Shown here: positions 44,117 through 52,426 of the stretch, in pieces | How the letters are laid out: every line of letters starts with the position of its first letter | Position numbering within the stretch: position 1 is the stretch's first letter | NCBI RefSeq assembly: GCF_029210495.1 | Contig: NZ_JARGDK010000002.1 | Location: 248,001 to 312,000 of the forward strand | Length of the DNA: 64,000 nt | Source: Pseudothioclava nitratireducens | GTDB lineage: Bacteria > Pseudomonadota > Alphaproteobacteria > Rhodobacterales > Rhodobacteraceae | Direction of reading: 5' to 3' | Made by a program: the position numbers and the translations under genes | The notes under the pieces: model-generated | Told to the model about the DNA's origin: nothing | Database searches by the model: none | Seen by the model: the letters and a program-made list of their open reading frames with translations, nothing else

Positions 44117-46153
44117 ATGCATCCCGCAAATCTCAAACGCATCCCCACACTGGAGCCCACCGGCGCCCCGGTGAGCCTGTCGGCCTTCCTCAAATCCCAA
44201 AGCCCCGTCCCCGCCAATACCGACACCCCCCGCCCGGTCGCCGCGCGCAGGCCGCTGGGCCAGATCCTGCTCGAAATGGGCGCGATCAGCCCCGGCAACC
44301 TGCTCAAGGCGCTGGCGCTGCGCAATCGGCAGGATGTGCGCCTCGGCGACATCCTCCTGTCACATGGCTGGGTCAGCGACGCCGACCTCATGGCGGGGCT
44401 TGCGCGTCAATGGAAGGCCACGGTCGTGGACCTTCTGGCCGAGCGCCCCGACCCGCGCCTGATCGACGCCATCGGCCCCGAGACCTGCCTCAAGCACGGC
44501 ATGGTGCCGTGGCGCCGGATCGGCGGCGCCACCATCATCGCCACCTCCCGGCCCGAGCATTTCCGCGACCTCACCGCCTCCCTGCCCGACCTCTACGCGC
44601 CCTACCGCATGGTCCTCGCCCCCGAGCGCGACGTGCATGACAGCCTGCTCTCGCGCCGCCAGACCGCGCTCATCCGCCGGGCCGAGGTCAAGGTGGACCC
44701 CGCCGAGAGCTGCCGCACCCGCAACGAGGAACGCGCCTCGCGCATCGCTTTCGGCACGCTGGCCGCGGTGACGCTGGGCCTCTGGATCGCACCGATCGCG
44801 GTCTTCGCGCTGCTGTTCGGCTGGGTGATGCTCACGCTGATCGCCGCGATGGGGCTCAAGGCCGCCGCCTTCCTCGCCGAGCTGATCGGCCAGCGCCGGG
44901 ATCGCGCCCGCACGCCCGAAACCCTGCCCGCGCGCCTGCCGATCATCTCGGTCATGGTCCCGCTCTTCCGCGAAAACGACATCGCCGAGCGGCTGATCGC
45001 CCGCCTCGGGCGCCTCACCTACCCCAAGGAACTGCTCGACATCCTGCTCGTCGTCGAAGAAGACGACCATACCACCCGCCGCGCGCTCGACGGCAAGGTG
45101 CTGCCGCGCTGGATGCGCGTCGTCACCGTCCCCACCGGCCCGATCAAGACCAAGCCCCGCGCGCTCAACTACGCGCTGAGCTTCTGCCGCGGCTCGGTGA
45201 TCGGGGTCTATGACGCCGAGGACGCGCCCGACCCCGAGCAGCTTCACACCGTCGCCCGCCGCTTCGCCGAGACCGGCCCCGAGGTCGCCTGTGTGCAGGG
45301 CATCCTCGACTATTACAACCCGCGCACCAACTGGCTCGCGCGGTGTTTCACCATCGAATACGCGGCGTGGTTCCGCGCCATGCTGCCCGGCCTCGCGCGG
45401 CTTGGCCTTGTCGTGCCGCTGGGCGGCACCACCCTCTTCTTCCGCCGTGAGGCGCTTGAAGAACTGGGCGGCTGGGACGCGCACAACGTGACCGAAGACG
45501 CCGATCTGGGCGTCCGCCTTGCGCGGCGCGGCTACCGCACCGAACTGATCGCCACCGTCACCGAGGAAGAGGCCAACTGCCGCGCGATGCCTTGGGTCAA
45601 GCAGCGCTCACGTTGGCTCAAGGGCTACGCGATGACATGGGCCGTGCATATGCGCGACCCGGTGCAGCTCTGGCGCGATCTGGGGACGAAACGGTTCATC
45701 GGCGTGCAAATCCTGATCCTCGGCGCGCTCTCGCAATATATCTTCGCGCCGGTGCTCTGGTCGATGTGGCTGGTGCCGCTCGGCTTCTGGCACCCGGTGC
45801 GCGATCTGCTCACCCCCGAGATGGTCACCGGTCTCATGGTGGTGTTCGGGGCCTCGGAACTGCTGCATATCGTGGTCGGGGTCTGGGCCGTGCGCGGGCG
45901 CGGGCATCGCCACCTGATCCCTTGGGTGCCGACGCTGCATGTCTATTTTCCGCTCGGCGCGCTGGCCGGCTGGAAGGCGATTTACGAGGTCATCGTGAAG
46001 CCGTTCTACTGGGACAAGACCACCCACGGCGTCTTTGACACCGTGACCCATACGGTCCCCGGCACCAGCTCCGCGCTCGTCACCGCGATCCGCGCGGCAG
46101 AGCCCGTGCCGGTCGCGGCACCTCGCACGGCGCGCGCACCTCTGATCGACTGA
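44117..46153 (+). CDS. Family 2 glycosyltransferase (cellulose-synthase-like) with MshEN-type N-terminal domain
   Basis: A 678-residue protein from the ATG at 44117 (a TTG at 44099 is an alternative). The N-terminal part (about 35-190) resembles the type II secretion GspE N-terminal/MshEN fold (GQILLEMGAI and GDILLSHGWVSDADLMAGLARQW), a frequent cyclic-di-GMP or partner-binding module. Two helices follow, then a GT2 catalytic domain with the nucleotide Asp (VYDAEDAP), the acceptor TEDADLG and the product-gate motif KQRSRWLKGY. Further helices end the chain. It is probably a processive polysaccharide synthase in the inner membrane; the product is unknown. Confidence 0.87.
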   Translation: MHPANLKRIPTLEPTGAPVSLSAFLKSQSPVPANTDTPRPVAARRPLGQILLEMGAISPGNLLKALALRNRQDVRLGDILLSHGWVSDADLMAGLARQWKATVVDLLAERPDPRLIDAIGPETCLKHGMVPWRRIGGATIIATSRPEHFRDLTASLPDLYAPYRMVLAPERDVHDSLLSRRQTALIRRAEVKVDPAESCRTRNEERASRIAFGTLAAVTLGLWIAPIAVFALLFGWVMLTLIAAMGLKAAAFLAELIGQRRDRARTPETLPARLPIISVMVPLFRENDIAERLIARLGRLTYPKELLDILLVVEEDDHTTRRALDGKVLPRWMRVVTVPTGPIKTKPRALNYALSFCRGSVIGVYDAEDAPDPEQLHTVARRFAETGPEVACVQGILDYYNPRTNWLARCFTIEYAAWFRAMLPGLARLGLVVPLGGTTLFFRREALEELGGWDAHNVTEDADLGVRLARRGYRTELIATVTEEEANCRAMPWVKQRSRWLKGYAMTWAVHMRDPVQLWRDLGTKRFIGVQILILGALSQYIFAPVLWSMWLVPLGFWHPVRDLLTPEMVTGLMVVFGASELLHIVVGVWAVRGRGHRHLIPWVPTLHVYFPLGALAGWKAIYEVIVKPFYWDKTTHGVFDTVTHTVPGTSSALVTAIRAAEPVPVAAPRTARAPLID

Positions 46154-46186
46154 TTTCTCGCCTTATCAGAGCCTTGCGGCGCGTCC

Positions 46187-46828
46187 TTAAACTTTTGGTT
46201 TCGCCGCCAGCGCCGCCGCATCGAGCTTGAGCCGGGTCTCGAACGCCTTCGAGATATGCGCGCGCAGCGCATTGGCCGCGCCGTCCTCATCGCCCGATCC
46301 GATCGCATCCACGATCGCCTGATGCTCGCGCAGCGCGGTCTCGCCGCGCCCGTCCACTGCCAGCGAAGTCGTCGCCAAAAGCGCCATCGAGCGATGCACG
46401 AGGTCGAGCTGCTGCACGAGGTAGCGGTTATGGGAGGCCAGATGGATCTGGTGGTGGAAGCGCCGGTTCGCCCGGCTCAGCGCCGCCGGATCGCCCAACT
46501 GCCCGCGATCTTCCTCGACCATCTCCTGCAACACGCGCACCTCTTCGGGGGCCGCATGTTTCGCCGCCAGCCGCGCCGCCAGCGCCTCCAGCTCCGCGCG
46601 CACCACGTAAAGCTCCGCGAGCTGGTTGTGATCGAGCGAGGCCACGATCAGCGAGCGCCCGTCGCGCGACAGCATCGACTGGGTCTCGAGCCGCTGCAAC
46701 GCCTCGCGCACCGGCGTGCGCGACACACCGAACCGCTCCGCCAGATCGGATTCGACCAGCCGGTCGCCGGGGCGGAACACCCCGCTGTCGATCGCCTCGA
46801 GGATCAGCGTGTAGGCGTCTTTTTGCAT
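46187..46828 (-). CDS. GntR-family transcriptional regulator (FCD domain)
   Basis: A 213-residue regulator with a winged helix at about 5-68 (LILEAIDSGVFRPGDRLVESDLAERFGVSRTPVREALQRLE) and an FCD ligand domain (NRRFHHQIHLASHN and EHQAIVDAIGSGD). It is convergent with the glycosyltransferase and divergent from the HAD nucleotidase. Its target is not evident. Confidence 0.92.
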   Translation of the reverse strand: MQKDAYTLILEAIDSGVFRPGDRLVESDLAERFGVSRTPVREALQRLETQSMLSRDGRSLIVASLDHNQLAELYVVRAELEALAARLAAKHAAPEEVRVLQEMVEEDRGQLGDPAALSRANRRFHHQIHLASHNRYLVQQLDLVHRSMALLATTSLAVDGRGETALREHQAIVDAIGSGDEDGAANALRAHISKAFETRLKLDAAALAAKPKV

Positions 46829-46959
46829 CTTCGTCCCTCTTCTCGCACCCAGCGCGGCGCGTGGAGCGAAACATTAGGCAAGCCCCCGCCCCCTGACAAG
46901 CCGCCGATTCGCCCGCCACCCCCATTGCCGCCCCCCAACGGCAACGCTAGCGTGTGCCC

Positions 46960-47637
46960 ATGACCGACACGCGCCCCGATCCCAAACCCGATTTCGCCCA
47001 TGTCCGCGACTGGGTCTTCGATCTCGACAACACGCTCTACCCGCCCGAGGCCCGGCTCTTCGACCAGATCGAAATCCGCATGACCGACTACGTCATGCGC
47101 GCGCTCAGCGTGGACCGAGACCATGCCGACCACCTGCGCCGCCACTACTGGGAGCTTTACGGCACCACCCTCGCCGGGCTCATGCACGAACATGACGTGG
47201 ACCCGACGCCCTACCTGACGGATGTGCACGACATCTCGCTCGAACACCTGCACGCAGACCCGGACCTCCGCGCCGGCATCGCAGCCCTGCCGGGCCGCAA
47301 GATCGTCTACACCAACGGCTGCGGGCCCTATGCCGAACGGGTGCTGGCCGCGCGCGGGCTCGATGGGCTGTTCGACGGCATTTACGGGGTCGAGCACGCC
47401 GAGTTCCGCCCCAAACCCGACCGCGGCGCCTATGACACGATCTTCGCCAAGGCCGGGATCACCCCCACCACAGCCGCCATGTTCGAGGACGACCCGCGCA
47501 ACCTTCAGGCGCCCCACGCGATGGGGATGCGCTGCGTCCATGTCGCCCCCGCGCCGCTGCCCGCGCCCGCGCCCCATATCCACCACCACACCGACAACCT
47601 CGCCCAGTTCCTGCACCGGATCACCCGCGCGCGCTGA
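46960..47637 (+). CDS. HAD-superfamily pyrimidine 5'-nucleotidase
   Basis: A 225-residue hydrolase of the SDT1/pyrimidine 5'-nucleotidase type. HAD motifs are WVFDLDNTLYPP (catalytic Asp pair), VYTNGC (motif II), a motif III Lys in EFRPKPDRGAY, and MFEDDPRN (motif IV). It dephosphorylates UMP/CMP-like nucleotides or damaged analogues. The ATG at 46960 is preferred over a GTG six bases earlier. Confidence 0.87.
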   Translation: MTDTRPDPKPDFAHVRDWVFDLDNTLYPPEARLFDQIEIRMTDYVMRALSVDRDHADHLRRHYWELYGTTLAGLMHEHDVDPTPYLTDVHDISLEHLHADPDLRAGIAALPGRKIVYTNGCGPYAERVLAARGLDGLFDGIYGVEHAEFRPKPDRGAYDTIFAKAGITPTTAAMFEDDPRNLQAPHAMGMRCVHVAPAPLPAPAPHIHHHTDNLAQFLHRITRAR

Positions 47638-47669
47638 TCTCGCGCCTTCGTGATCCCAAATGCTGCACC

Positions 47670-47678
47670 TGCGACAAT
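47670..47678 (+). promoter_or_regulatory. TGCGACAAT element, 85 bases before small membrane protein 1
   Basis: The same nine bases occur 85 bases before the second small membrane protein gene. GCGAC here also pairs with GTCGC 13 bases on. A shared regulator or promoter part is likely but unproven. Confidence 0.4.
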
Positions 47679-47754
47679 ATGGCGCCGGGTCGCGCGCGCG
47701 ATGCCCGGCTAAACCGTCCCGGCTATCAGGGAGATAGCGAACGGGAGAATCGAT

Positions 47755-47982
47755 ATGACCATGACGACCGCCGATCTCGGCGTGGCGACCGCTGTTGCCG
47801 ACACCCATGACACCGACACCAAACAAGTGTCGAAAGCCTCCATGTATCTGCTGGCCCTCGTGATCATCGGCGCCGCCGCCGCACTGGTTGCGACCTTCGG
47901 CTTCGGCGGGATCATCCTGTGGGGCGTGGGCATGACCTGGATCATCCTCACCTTCCTCGTCATCATGACGGCGGGCGGCTGA
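47755..47982 (+). CDS. Small membrane protein 1 (75 aa)
   Basis: The 75-residue protein has a soluble, Asp/Thr-rich start (about 1-28) and two hydrophobic segments (about 29-48 and 50-73) joined by FGFGGIILWGVGMTW. That joint matches MGLGGMILWMVGVTF of the next small gene, so the two are paralogues. A GGGAG site precedes the ATG. I recognise no named family. Both genes probably encode regulators or accessory parts of a membrane complex, but no partner can be named. Confidence 0.75.
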   Translation: MTMTTADLGVATAVADTHDTDTKQVSKASMYLLALVIIGAAAALVATFGFGGIILWGVGMTWIILTFLVIMTAGG

Positions 47983-48046
47983 CCACCAGCCCTTTACAGC
48001 CCGGAACAGCATGGCGCGGACCTCGGGTCCGGGCCGTGCGTTCACA

Positions 48047-48055
48047 TGCGACAAT
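48047..48055 (+). promoter_or_regulatory. TGCGACAAT element, 85 bases before small membrane protein 2
   Basis: An exact copy of the element upstream of small membrane protein 1, at the same 85-base distance from its ATG. The rest of the two leaders differs, so the element may be kept by selection. Confidence 0.4.
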
Positions 48056-48131
48056 CGGTGAAATAGCCTGCCGGCTCCGGCTGCGTTAAGATGCATTCAT
48101 AAGTCATCTTAAACCGGGACAGGAGGCTCCG

Positions 48132-48314
48132 ATGAGCGCACAGACCCACACCACCCAATCCGAAAGCGGGCTCATGCTCTATGTCATCGCCGCCGTCGTC
48201 GTGCTCGGCGCCGTGGCGGGGCTGCTGACCATGGGCCTTGGCGGCATGATCCTGTGGATGGTCGGCGTGACCTTCGCCTGCCTCGGCATGCTCGTCGCGC
48301 TCTCGATCATCTGA
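48132..48314 (+). CDS. Small membrane protein 2 (60 aa)
   Basis: A 60-residue protein with a short polar start and two hydrophobic stretches (about 15-35 and 37-58) joined by GLGGMILWMVGVTF. It is a paralogue of the gene 150 bases upstream. An AGGAGG site lies in the right place before the ATG. Function unknown. Confidence 0.75.
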   Translation: MSAQTHTTQSESGLMLYVIAAVVVLGAVAGLLTMGLGGMILWMVGVTFACLGMLVALSII

Positions 48315-48389
48315 TCGCGCCCCTCGCGCGGGCGATTGCACCTGCCCGCGCGACACGGCATGCTGGGCGCACCCTGAAGGAAGCCTGCC

Positions 48390-49601
48390 ATGCCCGACCC
48401 AATCCAAGTGACCGATACCGATATCCTGATCTCCGGCGGCGGCGTCGCCGGTCTGACGGCGGCGGCGGCCTTTGGGTCGGCGGGCTTCACCACGATCTGC
48501 GTCGACCCGGCGCCCCCCGTCACCTCCGAGGCCGAGGCCGGTGCCGATCTGCGCACCACCGCCTTCCTGCACCCCTCGCGCGGGGTGCTTGAACGCGCGG
48601 GGCTCTGGGCGCGGCTCGCCCCCTATGCCACGCCGCTGCAAATCATGCGCATCATCGACGCGGGCGGCGAGCACCCCGAGGCGCGCCTCACCCGCGACTT
48701 CAACGCCGCCGAGATTTCCGACGCGCCCTTCGGCTGGAACCTGCAAAACTGGCTCCTGCGCCGCGAGATGGTCGCCCGCCTCGCCGAAATCCCGCAGGTC
48801 GATTTCCGCCCCGGCATCGCCACCACCGGACTCGTGACCCGCAGCACCGGGGCCGAGGTCACCCTCTCTGACGGGACCCGCGTCCGCGCCCGCCTCGTGG
48901 TCGCGGCGGATGGGCGCAACTCGTTCATCCGCGAGGCCGCCGGGATCGACGTCAAAACCATCCGCTACGGGCAAAAGGCGCTCGCCTTCGCGGTCACCCA
49001 CCCGATCCCGCATGACAATGTCTCGACCGAGATCCACCGCTCGGGCGGCCCCTTCACCCTCGTGCCGCTGCCCGACCGCGACGGGCTGCCCAGTTCCGCC
49101 ATCGTCTGGATGGAGCGCGGCGCCGAGGCCGAACGCCTCGCCACCCTCCCGGTCGCCGCATTCGAGGCCGAGATGAATGCCCGCTCGACCGGGGTGCTCG
49201 GGCCGCTGACCCTCGTCACCCGCCGCTCGGTCTGGCCGATGATGACCCAGATCGCGCAGCGTTTCTCGGGCCAGCGCGTCGCCCTCATCGCCGAGGCCGC
49301 CCATGTGATCCCGCCAATCGGCGCGCAAGGTCTCAACATGTCGCTGGCCGATCTGACCTGCCTGCTCGACCTGTGCGAGAAAGACCCCGCCCATATCGGC
49401 GAACCCGCGATGCTCGACGCCTATCACCGCCGCCGCTGGCCCGAGGTGAAGGCCAGAGAGATCGGCATCGACATGCTCAACCGCGCCTCCATGGTCGAAG
49501 CGCGGCCCTTGCGCGACCTGCGCGCCGGTGTGCTCGGCGCGCTCTATTCGCTCGGCCCGGTGCGCAAGACGCTGATGAAGGCGGGGCTTGGCATGCGCTA
49601 A
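48390..49601 (+). CDS. UbiH/Coq6-type FAD-dependent monooxygenase
   Basis: A 403-residue flavoprotein of the ubiquinone-biosynthesis hydroxylase family. It has the N-terminal FAD motif ILISGGGVAGLTAAAAFG, the middle LVVAADGRNSFIREAAGI (the DG motif) and the late RVALIAEAAHVIPPIGAQGLNMSLAD that closes the flavin site. It hydroxylates the ring of a polyprenylated ubiquinone precursor. Which position (UbiH, UbiF, UbiI or UbiL type) cannot be told here. Confidence 0.88.
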   Translation: MPDPIQVTDTDILISGGGVAGLTAAAAFGSAGFTTICVDPAPPVTSEAEAGADLRTTAFLHPSRGVLERAGLWARLAPYATPLQIMRIIDAGGEHPEARLTRDFNAAEISDAPFGWNLQNWLLRREMVARLAEIPQVDFRPGIATTGLVTRSTGAEVTLSDGTRVRARLVVAADGRNSFIREAAGIDVKTIRYGQKALAFAVTHPIPHDNVSTEIHRSGGPFTLVPLPDRDGLPSSAIVWMERGAEAERLATLPVAAFEAEMNARSTGVLGPLTLVTRRSVWPMMTQIAQRFSGQRVALIAEAAHVIPPIGAQGLNMSLADLTCLLDLCEKDPAHIGEPAMLDAYHRRRWPEVKAREIGIDMLNRASMVEARPLRDLRAGVLGALYSLGPVRKTLMKAGLGMR

Positions 49602-49665
49602 GCCGTGGTTGCCCTCCGGGCCCGGAACAGGGGGGCGCTGCCCCCCTCGGGCTTCGCCCTCACCC

Positions 49666-49689
49666 CCCGGGATATTTGACGCGATTGGA
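49666..49689. repeat. Intergenic repeat element, copy 2
   Basis: CCCGGGATATTTGACGCGAT and four further bases match 30885-30908 exactly. GGGGGGCGCTGCCCCCC before it is also shared in outline. It lies between the convergent monooxygenase and urtE genes, like copy 1 between convergent genes. Confidence 0.7.
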
Positions 49690-49750
49690 AGCGCAGAAAT
49701 CTGGCGCAAAACCAGCGCAAAACCAGACGAAAGCTGGCTTTGGGTTTGGA

Positions 49751-50446
49751 TTAAACCGAGACCACCTCGCGCAGCGTCTCGCGGGTCAGGGTTTGCTTGG
49801 TGCCCTCCATCGCAACCGCGCCGCGTTTGAGCACATAGAAGCGGTCACCGAGATCATGGGCGAAGTCGAAATACTGCTCGACAAGGATGATCGCCATGTC
49901 GCCCCTCTCGCGCAAGTAGCTGATAACGCGTCCAATTTGCTGGATGATATTGGGTTGGATGCCTTCGGTCGGCTCGTCCAGAAGGAGGAGCTTGGGCTTC
50001 ATCAGCATGGCGCGCGCAATGGCGAGTTGTTGCTGTTGACCGCCCGAGAGATCGCCGCCCCTGCGGTGCAGGAAGTCCTTGAGAACAGGGAATAATTCGT
50101 AGATTTCATCGGGGATGAAATGCTCCGATTTCGGCAGGCAAGCAAAGGCCGTTTCCATGTTTTCACGGACCGTGAGGAGCGGGAAGATCATCCGCCCCTG
50201 CGGCACATAGCCGAGCCCGCGTTTGGCCATGGCCTGCGGCGCCAGACGGCCCAACTGTTCGCCATCCAATTCGATCTCTCCGCCCGAACGGATATGCGTC
50301 CCGGAGAGTGCCTTGAGGAGCGAAGTCTTGCCCACCCCATTGGTCCCCATAATGCAGGTCACCTCTCCCGCGCGGGCCTCCATGTCGATGCCGTTGAGGA
50401 TCTGAGAGCCGCCGTAGTGGAGCGTTAAATCACGTGTTTTCAGCAT
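49751..50446 (-). CDS. urtE: Urea ABC transporter ATP-binding subunit UrtE
   Basis: A 231-residue ATPase of the branched-chain amino acid/urea group (LivF-like). Walker A is GTNGVGKTS, the signature is LSGGQQQQLAIARAM and Walker B is LLLLDEPTEGIQ. It is the last gene of urtABCDE and powers urea import with UrtD. One base separates it from urtD. Confidence 0.95.
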   Translation of the reverse strand: MLKTRDLTLHYGGSQILNGIDMEARAGEVTCIMGTNGVGKTSLLKALSGTHIRSGGEIELDGEQLGRLAPQAMAKRGLGYVPQGRMIFPLLTVRENMETAFACLPKSEHFIPDEIYELFPVLKDFLHRRGGDLSGGQQQQLAIARAMLMKPKLLLLDEPTEGIQPNIIQQIGRVISYLRERGDMAIILVEQYFDFAHDLGDRFYVLKRGAVAMEGTKQTLTRETLREVVSV

Positions 50447-50447
50447 G

Positions 50448-51197
50448 TTATCGCCCCAGATAAACTTCGATGACCTTGGGATTGGCGGTGACGTGATCGA
50501 GCGAGCCCTCGGCCAGAACGGACCCTTCGTGGAGCACTGTCACCTTGCAATCAAGGCGGCGGACGAACTCCATGTCATGCTCGACGACGACGACCGCGCG
50601 GGTCTTGGCCAGCTCGACCAAGAGCGCCGTGGTCTGCTCCCGTTCGGCCAGCGTCATGCCGGCTGCGGGTTCGTCCACCAGCAAAAGCTTGGGTTCCTGA
50701 GCGAGCAGCATGCCGATCTCCAGCCATTGCTTCTGGCCATGGCTCAGCTCACCCGATTTGCGCGCGAGCTGGTCGCCCAGCCCGACCTGCTCGGCCAGCG
50801 CCGCGACCCGCGCGTGGTCCTCCTCCTTCGGGCGCCACACCAGTACGCGCCACGGTCCACGCGCGGCTTTGAGAGCCATCATCAGGTTGTCCGAGACCGA
50901 CTGATCCTCGAACACGGTGGGGCGCTGGAACTTACGACCGATGCCGATCCGAGCGATCTGCGACTCGTTCATTTTCAATAGGTTGCGCGACATCTCACCC
51001 CAGAGCACCGAGCCTTCGTCGGGCCGGGTCTTGCCGGTCACGATATCCATGAACGTGGTCTTGCCCGCGCCGTTCGGCCCGATGATCGCCCGCAACTCCG
51101 CCGCACCGATATTGAAGCTGAGGTTGTTGATCGCGCGGAAACCATCGAAGGTGACCGAGATCCCCGAGACCTCCAAAAGCGTGCTTGTCCCGCTCAT
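50448..51197 (-). CDS. urtD: Urea ABC transporter ATP-binding subunit UrtD
   Basis: A 249-residue LivG-like ATPase with Walker A GPNGAGKTT, the urea-type signature LSHGQKQWLEIGMLL and Walker B LLLVDEPAAGM. The switch His is in VVVEHDMEFVRRL. It overlaps urtC by four bases. Confidence 0.95.
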   Translation of the reverse strand: MSGTSTLLEVSGISVTFDGFRAINNLSFNIGAAELRAIIGPNGAGKTTFMDIVTGKTRPDEGSVLWGEMSRNLLKMNESQIARIGIGRKFQRPTVFEDQSVSDNLMMALKAARGPWRVLVWRPKEEDHARVAALAEQVGLGDQLARKSGELSHGQKQWLEIGMLLAQEPKLLLVDEPAAGMTLAEREQTTALLVELAKTRAVVVVEHDMEFVRRLDCKVTVLHEGSVLAEGSLDHVTANPKVIEVYLGR

Positions 51198-52423
51198 TCG
51201 TTGGCCTCCCGTTCTTGCAACGACCCATCATCCGGGCCGAGCGGAGCGCCGCCCCGCTTGGGCGGGCGCAGGCCTTGCACCATGTCGACCAGCCCGGCCA
51301 GCCCCTTGGGTGCAAAGAGCGTCACCAGAACGAAGCTCAGGCCCAGCAGCACCTGCCACCAATCGACCCATTTGACCGTGTAGAAACCGAGGTTCAGGTC
51401 CGGCGCGCGACCGCCCGTGAACCAGGTCGAGACGAGCGAAACGAAGGCCGCGCCCACAACTGCCCCGTAGAGCCGCCCACGCCCACCGATCGCAACCCAG
51501 ACCGCAAGGTAGATCGAGGCGATGGGGGCCATCTCGCCGGGGTTGATGATGCCGGCCTGCGGGTAGTAGAGCGCACCTGCGATAGCGGCGATCACCGCCG
51601 TCAGAGTAAAGATGAAAAGCTTATAGGTTTCAACGGAGTATCCGAGAAACCGCACGCGCGCCTCATCGTCGCGGATGCCACGCATGACCGAGCCGAACTT
51701 GCCCGATGTGACGAAGGCCGCGAGCAGATAGCCAAGCGCCAGCGCCGCGGCCGAGCCCCAGAGGAACCAGACCGAAAGATGGTCCTGATCGGCGGTAAGG
51801 CCCGGGATGTTTTGCAGCCCCGAGAGGCCGTTATTGCCGCGCAGGCCGCTCTCGTTCTGGAAGAGATAGAGCGACAGGGCGAGCGTCATCGCCTGCGTCA
51901 GGATCGAGAGGTAAACGCCGGTCACGCGGCTGCGGAACGCCAGCCAGCCGAAGATCAGTGCGAGCAGCCCCGGCACCAGCACGACCAGCGCCAGCTGCGC
52001 CGGGAGGGAGCCGGCAAAGCTCCAGATCGCGGGGAGTTCGGATGTCCCCACCACGCCGAAAATCTGCGTCGCGACAGCGTCGTTGATCTCTTGAGGTGTG
52101 GGCGGCAGCCCCGTCAACGAGCCGAGAACGATGTCCCGGGTGCGCGCATACATGAGCCACATGCCAATCATGTAGCCGCCCAGCCCGAAGAAGGCGAAAT
52201 GGCCGAGGCTCAGGATGCCCGTATAGCCCCAGATCAGGTCCATCGCGATGGCGATCAGGCACAGGCACAGCGTCTTGCCCAGCGTCTTGACGAAAGAGGT
52301 CGAGATCGCGCCTGAACCATAGGCCTCGGACATGAGCGTAACCCCGAGCGTGAAGAGCGCCAGAACCAGCAGGAACACCAGAACGGAGGGGTTCTTCGAG
52401 AGGAAACCGGGTTTGAGTTCCAT
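51194..52423 (-). CDS. urtC: Urea ABC transporter permease UrtC
   Basis: A 409-residue LivM-like permease with about ten helices. Typical pieces are MDLIWGYTGILSLGHFAFFGLGGYMIGMW, SVETYKLFIFTLTAVIAAIAGALYYP and GGRGRLYGAVVGAAFV. It forms the channel with UrtB. Three bases separate it from the urtB stop. Confidence 0.95.
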   Translation of the reverse strand: MELKPGFLSKNPSVLVFLLVLALFTLGVTLMSEAYGSGAISTSFVKTLGKTLCLCLIAIAMDLIWGYTGILSLGHFAFFGLGGYMIGMWLMYARTRDIVLGSLTGLPPTPQEINDAVATQIFGVVGTSELPAIWSFAGSLPAQLALVVLVPGLLALIFGWLAFRSRVTGVYLSILTQAMTLALSLYLFQNESGLRGNNGLSGLQNIPGLTADQDHLSVWFLWGSAAALALGYLLAAFVTSGKFGSVMRGIRDDEARVRFLGYSVETYKLFIFTLTAVIAAIAGALYYPQAGIINPGEMAPIASIYLAVWVAIGGRGRLYGAVVGAAFVSLVSTWFTGGRAPDLNLGFYTVKWVDWWQVLLGLSFVLVTLFAPKGLAGLVDMVQGLRPPKRGGAPLGPDDGSLQEREANE

Positions 52424-52426
52424 GGA

